From: Alphaproteobacteria bacterium
GTDB taxonomy: Bacteria; Pseudomonadota; Alphaproteobacteria; Thalassobaculales; Thalassobaculaceae
NCBI GenBank assembly: GCA_024742605.1
Contig: JANSYC010000024.1
Location: 1 to 53,591, forward strand
Length of the DNA: 53,591 bases
Reading direction: 5' to 3'
Below are positions 28,124 to 35,908 of the stretch, in pieces. The position numbers and the translations under genes were made by a program. Below the pieces are notes generated by a model that made no database searches, had not been told where the DNA came from, and saw only the letters and a program-made list of their open reading frames with translations. The first letter of the stretch is position 1; every line of letters begins with the position of its first letter.

Positions 28124-28153
28124 TTGACCACCCTCATCGGGACTTTCTATAAC
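28124..28153 (+). promoter_or_regulatory. Promoter of the rubrerythrin operon
   Basis: TTGACC (28124-28129), 18-base spacer, TATAAC (28148-28153). It is one of the best sigma-70-type promoters in the window and would give a 5' UTR of about 110 bases before the rubrerythrin start. Confidence 0.65.
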
Positions 28154-28269
28154 CTGATCGTCTGAACAGAGGCTTTCGGCGCCCGGATGGCACCACAAGG
28201 TGACCCGCCTCCGAAGGCCGAAGCGCGCCGCGACACACCGTTCACTCACCCTGTCGATTGGAGACAAGC

Positions 28270-28692
28270 ATGTCCGAACTCAAGGGCTCAAAGACCGAGG
28301 AAAATCTCAAAGAGGCGTTTTCCGGCGAAAGCCAGGCCAACCGCCGCTATCTCTATTTCGCACAGAAGGCCGATATCGAGGGCTATAACGACGTCGCCGC
28401 CGTGTTCCGGTCGACCGCCGAAGGCGAGACCGGCCACGCCCACGGCCATCTGGAATTCCTCGAGGAGGTCGGAGATCCGGCGACCGGCGAGCCGATCGGC
28501 GAGACCTCGGACAATCTGAAGGCTGCGATCGCCGGCGAGACCCACGAGTACACCGATATGTACCCTGGCATGGCGCGGACCGCCCGTGACGAAGGTTTCG
28601 ACGAGATCGCCGATTGGTTCGAGACCCTCGCGAAGGCCGAGAAGAGCCATGCCGGCCGCTTCCAGAAAGCCTTCGACTCGCTCGACGCCTGA
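28270..28692 (+). CDS. Rubrerythrin family protein (erythrin domain only)
   Basis: Non-haem di-iron ferritin-like protein of 140 residues; rubrerythrins reduce hydrogen peroxide in the cytoplasm. The four-helix ligand set is visible: Glu20 ([10 protein letters not shown]), Glu53-x-x-His56 ([10 protein letters not shown]), Glu90 (AGETHEY) and Glu124-x-x-His127 ([10 protein letters not shown]). The C-terminal rubredoxin domain of classical rubrerythrin is absent, so electrons must come from another protein, perhaps the Fe-S protein encoded next. ATG 28270 follows GGAGAC; the ATG four codons upstream is less well placed. Confidence 0.92.
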   Translation: MSELKGSKTEENLKEAFSGESQANRRYLYFAQKADIEGYNDVAAVFRSTAEGETGHAHGHLEFLEEVGDPATGEPIGETSDNLKAAIAGETHEYTDMYPGMARTARDEGFDEIADWFETLAKAEKSHAGRFQKAFDSLDA

Positions 28693-28791
28693 TCAGGCCG
28701 ATCCTGTGATCCGGGCTCCGGTGGCTTGATCCTGACCGGATCGGCAGCCGGGGCCCGCCGATCTCCAGCTCCTCAAATCGCGGAGACTCCC

Positions 28792-30144
28792 ATGGCGGAA
28801 GGCAGCCTCGGGGCGCCGACACGGCACCCGATCCCCTGGCGCGAGCCGAACTTTCACGACGAGACCAAGCTCGACGAGGAGCTCCGCCGTGTGTTCGACA
28901 TCTGCCACGGCTGCCGCCGCTGCTTCAATCTCTGCGACAGCTTCCCGCGCCTGTTCGACCTGATCGACGACAGCGAAAGCGGCGAGCTCGATACGGTCGA
29001 AAGCAAGGATTTCGCGCCGGTGGTCGATGCCTGCACCCTGTGCGATATGTGCTTTCTGACCAAATGCCCGTACGTGCCGCCGCACGAGTTCGACCTGGAC
29101 TTCCCGCATCTGATGCTGCGCTACCGGTCGATGCAGAACGCCAAGGGCGAGATCCCGGCGGCCGAAAAGCAGATGACCGAGACCGACCGCAACGGCAAAC
29201 TGGCGCGTCTGGCGCCCGGCCTGTGCAATTGGGTCTCCAAGGAGGACAACGGCGTCACCCGTCCGCTCATGGAACGCACCCTGGGCGTGCATCGGGAGGC
29301 CAAGCTGCCGAAGTTCACCGGCAAGTCGCTGGACCAGTTCCGGCAGAGCGACGTGCCGGCGCTCAACAGCGCGGCCCCGGCCCATGGCCGCAAGGCGGTG
29401 ATCTACGCCACCTGTTTCGCCAATTACAACAATCCGGAAATCGGCCGCGCGGCCCTGCAGGTACTGGCCAAGAACGGGGTCGCGACCGAAGTGGTCTATC
29501 CGTCCTGCTGCGGGATGCCCCAGCTCGAACACGGCGATATCGCGCGGGTGGCGAAGACCGCCGCCAAGGTGGCCGCCGAAATGCGTCCGTATGTGGACGC
29601 CGGCAAGGCGGTCCTGGCACTGGTGCCGTCCTGCGCGCTGATGCTGAAATTCGAATGGCCGCTGATCCTGCCGGACGACGAGAACGTCAAGGCGTTGTCG
29701 GCCGCCACCCGGGACATCGACGAATACCTGATCGACATCGCCAAGACCGAAGGGCTGGCGGAGGGGCTTCAACCGCTGGACGGCGGAGTGTTTCTGCACA
29801 TCGCCTGTCACTCCCGCGCCCAGAACATCGGCCAGAAATCGACGGAACTGCTGAAGCTGATCCCTGAAATCGACCTCAAGGTGCAGGAACGCTGTTCCGG
29901 CCATGGCGGGTCCTGGGGCGTGATGAAGGCGAATTTCGAGACCGCCCTCAAGGTCGGCAAACCGGTGGCCCGTCAGGCCCGCAAGGCCGGGAAAACCTAT
30001 ATCGCCTCTGGCTGTCCGCTGGCGGCCGACCATATCCTTCAGGGGATGGAGCGGATCGAGGGCGAGGCCGCGCTGCCGAGCCAGACCGATCATCCCATCC
30101 AGATTTTCGCGAGAGCCTACGGATTCCGAAGTTCGACGCCGTGA
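28792..30144 (+). CDS. Heterodisulfide-reductase-like Fe-S oxidoreductase (GlpC/HdrD family)
   Basis: 450 residues. Two ferredoxin-type clusters: Cys38, 41, 44, 48 (CHGCRRCFNLC) and Cys81, 84, 87, 92 (CTLCDMCFLTKC), then two C-terminal cysteine-rich modules, the first with PSCCGMPQ near 240, the second with ERCSGHGG near 367 in which the usual second Cys is Ser. Such proteins pass electrons between a donor and a thiol, quinone or partner protein. It lies 99 bases after rubrerythrin and its stop overlaps the region just ahead of the DUF3501 gene, so the three form an operon. Physiological role not established. Confidence 0.9.
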   Translation: MAEGSLGAPTRHPIPWREPNFHDETKLDEELRRVFDICHGCRRCFNLCDSFPRLFDLIDDSESGELDTVESKDFAPVVDACTLCDMCFLTKCPYVPPHEFDLDFPHLMLRYRSMQNAKGEIPAAEKQMTETDRNGKLARLAPGLCNWVSKEDNGVTRPLMERTLGVHREAKLPKFTGKSLDQFRQSDVPALNSAAPAHGRKAVIYATCFANYNNPEIGRAALQVLAKNGVATEVVYPSCCGMPQLEHGDIARVAKTAAKVAAEMRPYVDAGKAVLALVPSCALMLKFEWPLILPDDENVKALSAATRDIDEYLIDIAKTEGLAEGLQPLDGGVFLHIACHSRAQNIGQKSTELLKLIPEIDLKVQERCSGHGGSWGVMKANFETALKVGKPVARQARKAGKTYIASGCPLAADHILQGMERIEGEAALPSQTDHPIQIFARAYGFRSSTP

Positions 30145-30176
30145 CCGACCAAAGACAACATGGAGCGCGCCCCGAT

Positions 30177-30761
30177 ATGGCGAACCAGATCACCGCAGCC
30201 GAGATTATGGACATGGACGCCTACGCCAAGGTCCGCACGGACAAGCGCAAGGCCCTGGTGCAGGTGAAGAAGGACCGTCGGGTGGCCCTGGGCCCCCACG
30301 CCACGTTCTATTTCGAGAGCTACGACACCATGTGGCTGCAGATCCACGAGATGCTGTTCATTGAGAAGGGCGGCGCCGCACAGATCCCGGACGAGCTTGA
30401 AGCCTACAATCCGCTGATTCCCAACGGCCGGGAGCTGGTCGCCACCCTGATGTTCGAGATCGACAATCCGGTGCTGCGCAAGGAGGTCCTCTCCAAGCTC
30501 GGCGGGGTGGAGGAGACCTGTTTCCTGAAGTTCGCAGGCCACGAGGTGGTCGGCACCGCGGAGGAGGACGTCGACCGCACCACCGCCGACGGCAAGGCCT
30601 CCTCGGTGCAGTTCATCCATTTCGCCCTGTCCGACGCCCAGGTCGCCGCCTTCAAGACGCCGGGCACCGAGGTGACCCTCGGCATCAAGCATCCGGCCTA
30701 TGCCAACATGACCATCCTGCAGGAGGCCGCCCGGGCGGCGCTCGCCAAGGATTTCGACTGA
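30177..30761 (+). CDS. DUF3501 family protein
   Basis: Protein of 194 residues of unknown function. Family features: an N-terminal MDMDAYAKVRTDKRK, RRVALGPHATFYFES, and WLQIHEMLFIEK. There is no signal peptide or membrane segment; one Cys is seen (EETCFLKFAG). It is repeatedly encoded with rubrerythrin and the Hdr-like Fe-S protein, which points to a shared pathway (family knowledge and inference). ATG 30177 is preferred since it begins the conserved region and GGAG lies upstream; a GTG at 30141 overlaps the preceding stop (GTGA) and cannot be excluded. Confidence 0.87.
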   Translation: MANQITAAEIMDMDAYAKVRTDKRKALVQVKKDRRVALGPHATFYFESYDTMWLQIHEMLFIEKGGAAQIPDELEAYNPLIPNGRELVATLMFEIDNPVLRKEVLSKLGGVEETCFLKFAGHEVVGTAEEDVDRTTADGKASSVQFIHFALSDAQVAAFKTPGTEVTLGIKHPAYANMTILQEAARAALAKDFD

Positions 30762-30789
30762 TCCTCGGCCAAGCGGAGGCACGCGGGCG

Positions 30790-31605
30790 ATGAACCAGCC
30801 CTACGTTCACGGCTACGACACGCGGGAATCGCGGCGTCTTCGGGACCAGGCGCAGACGCTCGAGGAACTGCTCCATTCGGATACGCTCTACCCCGAGGGG
30901 GCCACCGTTCTGGAAGCCGGGTGCGGCGTCGGCGCGCAGACCCTGCCGCTCGCCCGAAACAATCCCGCGGCGAACATCACATCGATCGACATCTCGGCCG
31001 AGTCGGTCCGGGCCGCGAAAACAACCGTGGCGGCCGCCGGACTCCGCAATGTCGAATTCCGGCAGGCGGACATCTTCGATCTCCCGTTTGAGCCTCACAG
31101 CTTCGATCACGTCTTTCTGTGCTTCGTTCTCGAACATCTTGCCCGACCGGTGGACGCGCTGATGCGCCTGAAACGCATGGTCAGACCGGGCGGGACGCTG
31201 ACCGTGATCGAGGGCGATCACGGGTCGACCTACTTTCACCCCGACAGCGCGGCCGCGCATGCGGCCATCAGATGTCAGATCGATCTGCAGGCGACGGCTG
31301 GCGGAAACGCCCTGATCGGCCGCCAGCTCTATCCCCTGCTCACAGGCGCCGGGCTCGGCGCGGTGCAGGTCTCGCCCCGGATGGTCTATGTGGATGCGAG
31401 CCGGCCGCTTCTGGTCGAGGGGTTCATCCGGAACACCTTCACCGCGATGATCGAAGGCGTCCGTGGCGCCGCCATCGCGTCCGACATGATCGAGCCGGAA
31501 AGGTTCGACGCCGGTATCCGCGACCTGAAGAGAACCGCCGAATCCGACGGCGTCTTCTGCTACACGTTTTTCAAAGGAACCGGGGTTCTGCAGCCCGACC
31601 TCTAA
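30790..31605 (+). CDS. Class I SAM-dependent methyltransferase
   Basis: 271 residues, cytoplasmic. The AdoMet motif I is VLEAGCGVGAQTL near residue 40, the acidic motif II is ITSIDIS, and FDHVFLCFVLEHL plus LMRLKRMVRPGGTLTVIEGDH are motifs of the UbiE/COQ5-like group. The C-terminal part has no recognisable feature. GCGGAGGC lies ahead of the start. Only 28 bases follow DUF3501, so it could be a fourth gene of that operon; its substrate is unknown. Confidence 0.85.
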   Translation: MNQPYVHGYDTRESRRLRDQAQTLEELLHSDTLYPEGATVLEAGCGVGAQTLPLARNNPAANITSIDISAESVRAAKTTVAAAGLRNVEFRQADIFDLPFEPHSFDHVFLCFVLEHLARPVDALMRLKRMVRPGGTLTVIEGDHGSTYFHPDSAAAHAAIRCQIDLQATAGGNALIGRQLYPLLTGAGLGAVQVSPRMVYVDASRPLLVEGFIRNTFTAMIEGVRGAAIASDMIEPERFDAGIRDLKRTAESDGVFCYTFFKGTGVLQPDL

Positions 31606-31614
31606 TCGGAGAAC

Positions 31615-32121
31615 TCACTCCAGCGCCTCGTCCGCGCGCACGCCCCAGATGTGGCTGCGGTGGATCCAGCCGTCGAAGCCGGAGATTTCGATCTCGCACC
31701 ATTCGTCCTGGCACACCTCCAGCTTGCCGATCACGCCCGGCTCCAGCCGGGCCACCGCCGGGGCCCCATCGTCCGGCGCCCGGTGCAGCGTGCGGATCTG
31801 GCCCAGCACGATCACGGCGCGGCGGCCGGACAGCATGGACTGATGGACCCAGCCCTCGGTACCGTCCACATCCCGGATCTTGCGCCAGGTATCGAACTCG
31901 GAGACCACCTCGACCGGCAGATCCGGACGCTGGAACACCCATTCGATCGGATAGCGGGAGCCGGGTCCGGCGCGGACGTTCACCTGGCTGGACCGCAGCG
32001 TCACGTAACGGGGAATCGGCAGACCGGTGACGGTTCCGATGGTCTCGGCCATCACCGGCCCGTCGAAACAGACCGCCGGCAGGCCGACGATCAGGCTCAG
32101 GGCAAGGACGAGGCGGCGCAT
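31615..32121 (-). CDS. Exported SH3b-domain protein
   Basis: 168 residues with a signal peptide (MRRLVLALSLIVGLPAVC...VMA, about 25 residues) and two bacterial SH3-like regions: RSSQVNVRAGPGSRYPI with TEGWVHQSMLSG, and HRAPDDGAPAVARLEPG with FDGWIHRSHIWG. Such periplasmic modules bind the cell wall or partner proteins. ATG 32121 is chosen because GGAG lies nine bases upstream and the signal peptide starts there. Divergent from the dehydrogenase at 32294. Confidence 0.85.
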   Translation of the reverse strand: MRRLVLALSLIVGLPAVCFDGPVMAETIGTVTGLPIPRYVTLRSSQVNVRAGPGSRYPIEWVFQRPDLPVEVVSEFDTWRKIRDVDGTEGWVHQSMLSGRRAVIVLGQIRTLHRAPDDGAPAVARLEPGVIGKLEVCQDEWCEIEISGFDGWIHRSHIWGVRADEALE

Positions 32122-32293
32122 CGAGAAACTCCGGGAAACCAACGCGAGGTCAGCCTCTTTCTAACTGGTTCGGGGCCGGTCGGTCGAGCTATGAAGATAC
32201 CAGGACGGAGGACGGTAACCCGACCCCCTGGTCACCCCCCTCCCGCGTGCTTATTCTCTGCGCGAATGCGGAACGTCCGGACCGGAGAAGCTG

Positions 32294-33307
32294 ATGCCGA
32301 GCAGCAAATGGCAGGGTAAGCCCCTGGGGCACAAACCCAAGGTCGTCGTCACCCGGAAACTGCCCGATCCGGTGGAAACCCGAATGATGGAGCTGTTCGA
32401 CACGCGCCTGAACCTGGCGGATACCCCGCTCAGCCGCGCGGAGCTGGTCGAGGCGGTTGCGGATGCCGACGTCCTGGTCCCGACCGTGACCGACAAGATC
32501 GATGCCGAGCTGATCAAGGGCGCCGGTGAGCGGCTGCGGCTGATCGCGTCCTTCGGAACCGGCGTCGACCATATCGACCTGCCCGCCGCGAAGGCGAAGG
32601 GCGTGCTGGTCACCAATACGCCGGGCGTCCTGACCGAAGACACCGCCGACATGACCATGGCGCTGATCCTGGCGGTGCCGCGCCGGATCGTGGAAGGCTC
32701 GAAGCTGATCGCGGATGCGACCTGGACCGGCTGGTCGCCGACCGGGATGCTGGGCCACCGGATTCACGGCAAGCGGCTGGGAATCATCGGGATGGGGCGG
32801 ATCGGAAGCGCGGTCGCCCGCCGGGCCCGCGGGTTCGGCCTGTCGATTCACTATCACAATCGCCGCCGCGCCCATCCGGAGGTGGAGGAGGAGCTGGAGG
32901 CGGTCTACTGGGACAATCTGGACCAGATGGTGGCCCGGATGGACATCCTGTCGATCAATTGCCCGCATACCCCGGCGACCTATCACCTGATCAACAAGCG
33001 TCGGCTCGATCTGATGCAGCCGCATGCGTATATCGTGAACACCTCGCGCGGCGAGGTCATCCACGAGACCGCCCTGGCCCAGGCGCTGCGGGAGAAACAG
33101 ATCGCCGGCGCCGGGCTCGACGTGTTCGAACAGGAACCTTATGTCAGCCCGGATCTGCTGGACCTGCCGAACGCCGTCCTGCTGCCCCATATGGGCTCCG
33201 CCACCATCGAGGGGCGGCGCGATATGGGCGAGAAGGTCATCGTGAACATCCGGACCTTCGCCGACGGACATACGCCGCCGGACCGGGTGATCGAGACCAT
33301 GTTTTGA
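32294..33307 (+). CDS. D-2-hydroxyacid dehydrogenase, glyoxylate/hydroxypyruvate reductase type
   Basis: NAD(P)-dependent reductase of 337 residues. The dinucleotide motif GMGRIGSAVARRARG is followed by HNRRR, basic residues that favour NADPH. The catalytic Arg is in NTSRGEV, Glu in DVFEQEP and His in LPHMGSAT. It is nearest to GhrB-like glyoxylate and hydroxypyruvate reductases. The start ATG 32294 follows GGAGAAGCTG. With sgaA it could form part of a glyoxylate-serine-glycerate route (inference). Confidence 0.87.
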   Translation: MPSSKWQGKPLGHKPKVVVTRKLPDPVETRMMELFDTRLNLADTPLSRAELVEAVADADVLVPTVTDKIDAELIKGAGERLRLIASFGTGVDHIDLPAAKAKGVLVTNTPGVLTEDTADMTMALILAVPRRIVEGSKLIADATWTGWSPTGMLGHRIHGKRLGIIGMGRIGSAVARRARGFGLSIHYHNRRRAHPEVEEELEAVYWDNLDQMVARMDILSINCPHTPATYHLINKRRLDLMQPHAYIVNTSRGEVIHETALAQALREKQIAGAGLDVFEQEPYVSPDLLDLPNAVLLPHMGSATIEGRRDMGEKVIVNIRTFADGHTPPDRVIETMF

Positions 33308-33861
33308 ACCCGTCGCCCGCTCCAAAGACCGTTCGAAAATCCCTCACCGACTTTCTGGAGCCGACCGATCCCCCGGTTCTTCAAGAAGTCTTCGCCTACT
33401 GGCTGCGGCTGCGCGGCGATCGGCCGATGCCGCGGCTCTCGGAGATCGATCCGGTCGAAATCCCCACCGCACTGAGCCGGCTCTACGTTCTCGACGTGCT
33501 TGCCGACGGGGATTTCGTATATCGGCTGGCCGGCGAGGACGTGTCCGACCGCTATGGCGAGTCGCTCAAGGGCAAACGGATCTCCGAGATCTATCCGAAG
33601 GGGGATACGGACGCGATCATCTCGCGCTGGCGGATGGTGGCAGCGGACGGCGTCTGTTGCCTCACCAGAACCGTCCACGCAACCGCGCGGAACAGGCGGA
33701 TCGCCGCCTGCAGGCTGCTGCTTCCCCTCGGAGACGGCGATCGGCGCGCCCAGCACGTGCTGGGGGTCCTCAGCTTCGAGGAGTTGGATCTGTACGACGA
33801 TCAGTTCGTCGCGCAGGCGGAAACCGTCGAGGTGCGGGTGGCGGATATCCGCCCGAAATGA
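33304..33861 (+). CDS. PAS domain protein (PAS_5 type)
   Basis: 185-residue single-domain protein. LQEVFAYWLRLRGDRPMPRLSEIDP, RLYVLDV and DFVYRLAGEDVSDRYG match the alphaproteobacterial PAS_5 family of putative sensors; no output domain is attached. The likely start is TTG 33304, overlapping the stop of the dehydrogenase gene (TTGA), since no suitable ATG exists; translation is then coupled. Function and ligand unknown. It converges on the carbamoyltransferase with 12 bases between. Confidence 0.75.
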   Translation: MNPSPAPKTVRKSLTDFLEPTDPPVLQEVFAYWLRLRGDRPMPRLSEIDPVEIPTALSRLYVLDVLADGDFVYRLAGEDVSDRYGESLKGKRISEIYPKGDTDAIISRWRMVAADGVCCLTRTVHATARNRRIAACRLLLPLGDGDRRAQHVLGVLSFEELDLYDDQFVAQAETVEVRVADIRPK

Positions 33862-33873
33862 CCGGCTGCAGGA

Positions 33874-35898
33874 TCAGGACGGCTTGCGGACGACATAGGT
33901 GCCGTTGAAGCAGGCCGTGTCGAAGGCCGCGGTCTCGAAGAACGCCAACGCCCGTTCGGGGCTTTCGATGATCGGCTCCCCCCGGTCGTTGAGCGAGGTG
34001 TTCATGGTCACGGGCGGCGCGCCGCGGTCCCGCATCGCGACCAGCAGATCGTGGAACGCCCCGTCCGCCTCGGTCACGGTCTGGTAGCGCGCGGTCTTAT
34101 CCACATGGGTGACCGCGGGGATCGCATCGCTGGTCACCGACCCTGTGAACAGCATGAAGGGGGAGCGCGCCGGAGCGCCCTCGATCATCTGCGTCGCGGT
34201 CTCGGCCAGCATGGCCGGTGCGAAGGGTCGCCAGGCCTCCCGGTTCTTGATCCGATTCACCCGACCCCAGTTTTCCGCCTTCGCCGGATTGGCCAGGATC
34301 GACCGCCCCCCAAGGGCGCGGGGGCCGATCTCGCTGCGACCGTCGAACCAGGCGACCACCTTGTCGTTCAGAATGTCACCGGCGACCGCGCCGGCCGCGT
34401 CGACGAGCTCGTCCACGATCAACCCGCGCGCCCGCGCCGCCTCGGCCACCCGCCGAACAGCGCCTGCATCCGGCTCAGGGCCGAGGCGGGCATCGATGGA
34501 AGAGAGTTCGGCTCTGGGCGCGAACGGGTTGTCCAGAAGATGATGGTGGACGAACAGCGCGGAGCCGATGGAAAGACCCTGATCGGCCACCCAGGGCGGC
34601 ACCTGAACCGTGCGATACGCTGTCTCCCGAAAGATTCGGGCGTTCGACACGCAATTCAAAGCCCCGCCGCCGGCCAGGCACAGGGTATCGGTGTGCTCCC
34701 CCGCCTTCGCCAAGAGATCTCTCAGGGTCTCCACACCTGCCAGCATCTGGCCCTCGAACACCGCCTGGGCCGAAGCCGCGATGTCGACGGCGTAGCGGTC
34801 CGTGCTGATGTCGTCGATCTCGGCCAGGCCGAGATGCCAATTGTTGATTGGCAGTTTCTCCTCGGCGGCCGCTTCCAGGCAGCGGTGGAGAAAATACGCC
34901 GCCGAGCGCAGGGTCTTGTTGAACTTACCGAACCGATGCCACTCCGGCAGAATATCCTTGGAGTAGCCGGAATTGGCGTTCTCCAGCAATTCCGGCCGGA
35001 AGAAGCGGCGGTCTCCATAGGAGGAGAGCCCCATCAGCTTGCCAGGCAGTTCTCCCGTCAGTCTCAGCGCGGCGGCCACCCCGAAGAAAAAGTTGGCCGA
35101 GGTCAGGAAATTCGGCAGAAACGCCGAAATCTTGTTTCCACGACCCCGCGCGAACAGCCCCATCCCCATGCCGGCCACGCCGGAATCGAAGGTACCGTCG
35201 ACCGTGAGGATGGCCGCGCTTTCGGTGGTGCCGGTGAAATACACCGACGCGGCATGGGCCAGATGATGCGGGATGAGCACGCCCGCCAGGTCGCGGCCGA
35301 GCAGCGACACGCTCAGGGGCACGCAGCCGGTCTGCTCCGCCCGGTGGGACATGAGCTCCGCCAGACCGTCGGGATGCGCGCGGCGCATCGTCTCGAAGGT
35401 GAGTCCTTCGTGCCAGATCTTCGGGGCGAATGGATTTTCATAGGCGTAGAGCGCCGAGCTTTCTGTCCAGTCTATCGGGCGGCTGCGCCCTGGAACGCCC
35501 AGGACCTCGCCGTCCTGAAGACCCCGCGCCAGGGTTTCCTCAAGCCGTTTCCGCGCCCATGATTCCCGGGCCTCGGAGGTCTTGTCGTACCACCCGATCA
35601 TATTGGGAGCGGGCAGCGTCAACCCCGGGATCGGTCGCGCCCAATCGACCTTGAAACGAAAGCGGTCATGCGACTCGAAGAAGAAGGGAACCCCTTGGGA
35701 CGAGGTCACGGCGATGCTGTCCACATCGGCCACCTGGACCCCGAACATCCGACAGGCAGTTTCGATATCGTCGGCGTTCACGAAGAAATCGTGCCGGGCG
35801 CCGGTGTGACGTTCCTTCTCGTAAACCCCGAGGATCCGGCCGTCGTCCAAAACCGTGACCGAGGCGTCATGCCCCATGTGCAGGCCTAAAATCAGCAT
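33874..35898 (-). CDS. NodU/CmcH-family carbamoyltransferase
   Basis: O-carbamoyltransferase of 674 residues that makes carbamoyl-adenylate and transfers the carbamoyl group to a sugar or other hydroxyl. The N-terminal Kae1-like domain has LGLHMGHDASVTVL and the metal ligands in IPHHLAHAASVYF near 215; the C-terminal domain has AWFDGRSEIGPRALGGRS near 520 and NTSLNDRGEPI. It starts ten bases after ftsY and shares its direction. The acceptor is unknown: no Nod-factor, antibiotic or polysaccharide genes are adjacent. Confidence 0.92.
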   Translation of the reverse strand: MLILGLHMGHDASVTVLDDGRILGVYEKERHTGARHDFFVNADDIETACRMFGVQVADVDSIAVTSSQGVPFFFESHDRFRFKVDWARPIPGLTLPAPNMIGWYDKTSEARESWARKRLEETLARGLQDGEVLGVPGRSRPIDWTESSALYAYENPFAPKIWHEGLTFETMRRAHPDGLAELMSHRAEQTGCVPLSVSLLGRDLAGVLIPHHLAHAASVYFTGTTESAAILTVDGTFDSGVAGMGMGLFARGRGNKISAFLPNFLTSANFFFGVAAALRLTGELPGKLMGLSSYGDRRFFRPELLENANSGYSKDILPEWHRFGKFNKTLRSAAYFLHRCLEAAAEEKLPINNWHLGLAEIDDISTDRYAVDIAASAQAVFEGQMLAGVETLRDLLAKAGEHTDTLCLAGGGALNCVSNARIFRETAYRTVQVPPWVADQGLSIGSALFVHHHLLDNPFAPRAELSSIDARLGPEPDAGAVRRVAEAARARGLIVDELVDAAGAVAGDILNDKVVAWFDGRSEIGPRALGGRSILANPAKAENWGRVNRIKNREAWRPFAPAMLAETATQMIEGAPARSPFMLFTGSVTSDAIPAVTHVDKTARYQTVTEADGAFHDLLVAMRDRGAPPVTMNTSLNDRGEPIIESPERALAFFETAAFDTACFNGTYVVRKPS

Positions 35899-35908
35899 GG
35901 AAACACCC

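Noticed and set aside
28693-28791. Inverted repeat CCGATCC/GGATCGG between rubrerythrin and the Fe-S gene
   Set aside because: Arms of seven bases separated by 33, no U-tract; too weak to call a terminator or attenuator.
34097-34105. Perfect DnaA box TTATCCACA
   Set aside because: It is inside the carbamoyltransferase gene, single, and expected about 0.4 times by chance in this window; no cluster or AT-rich unwinding element.
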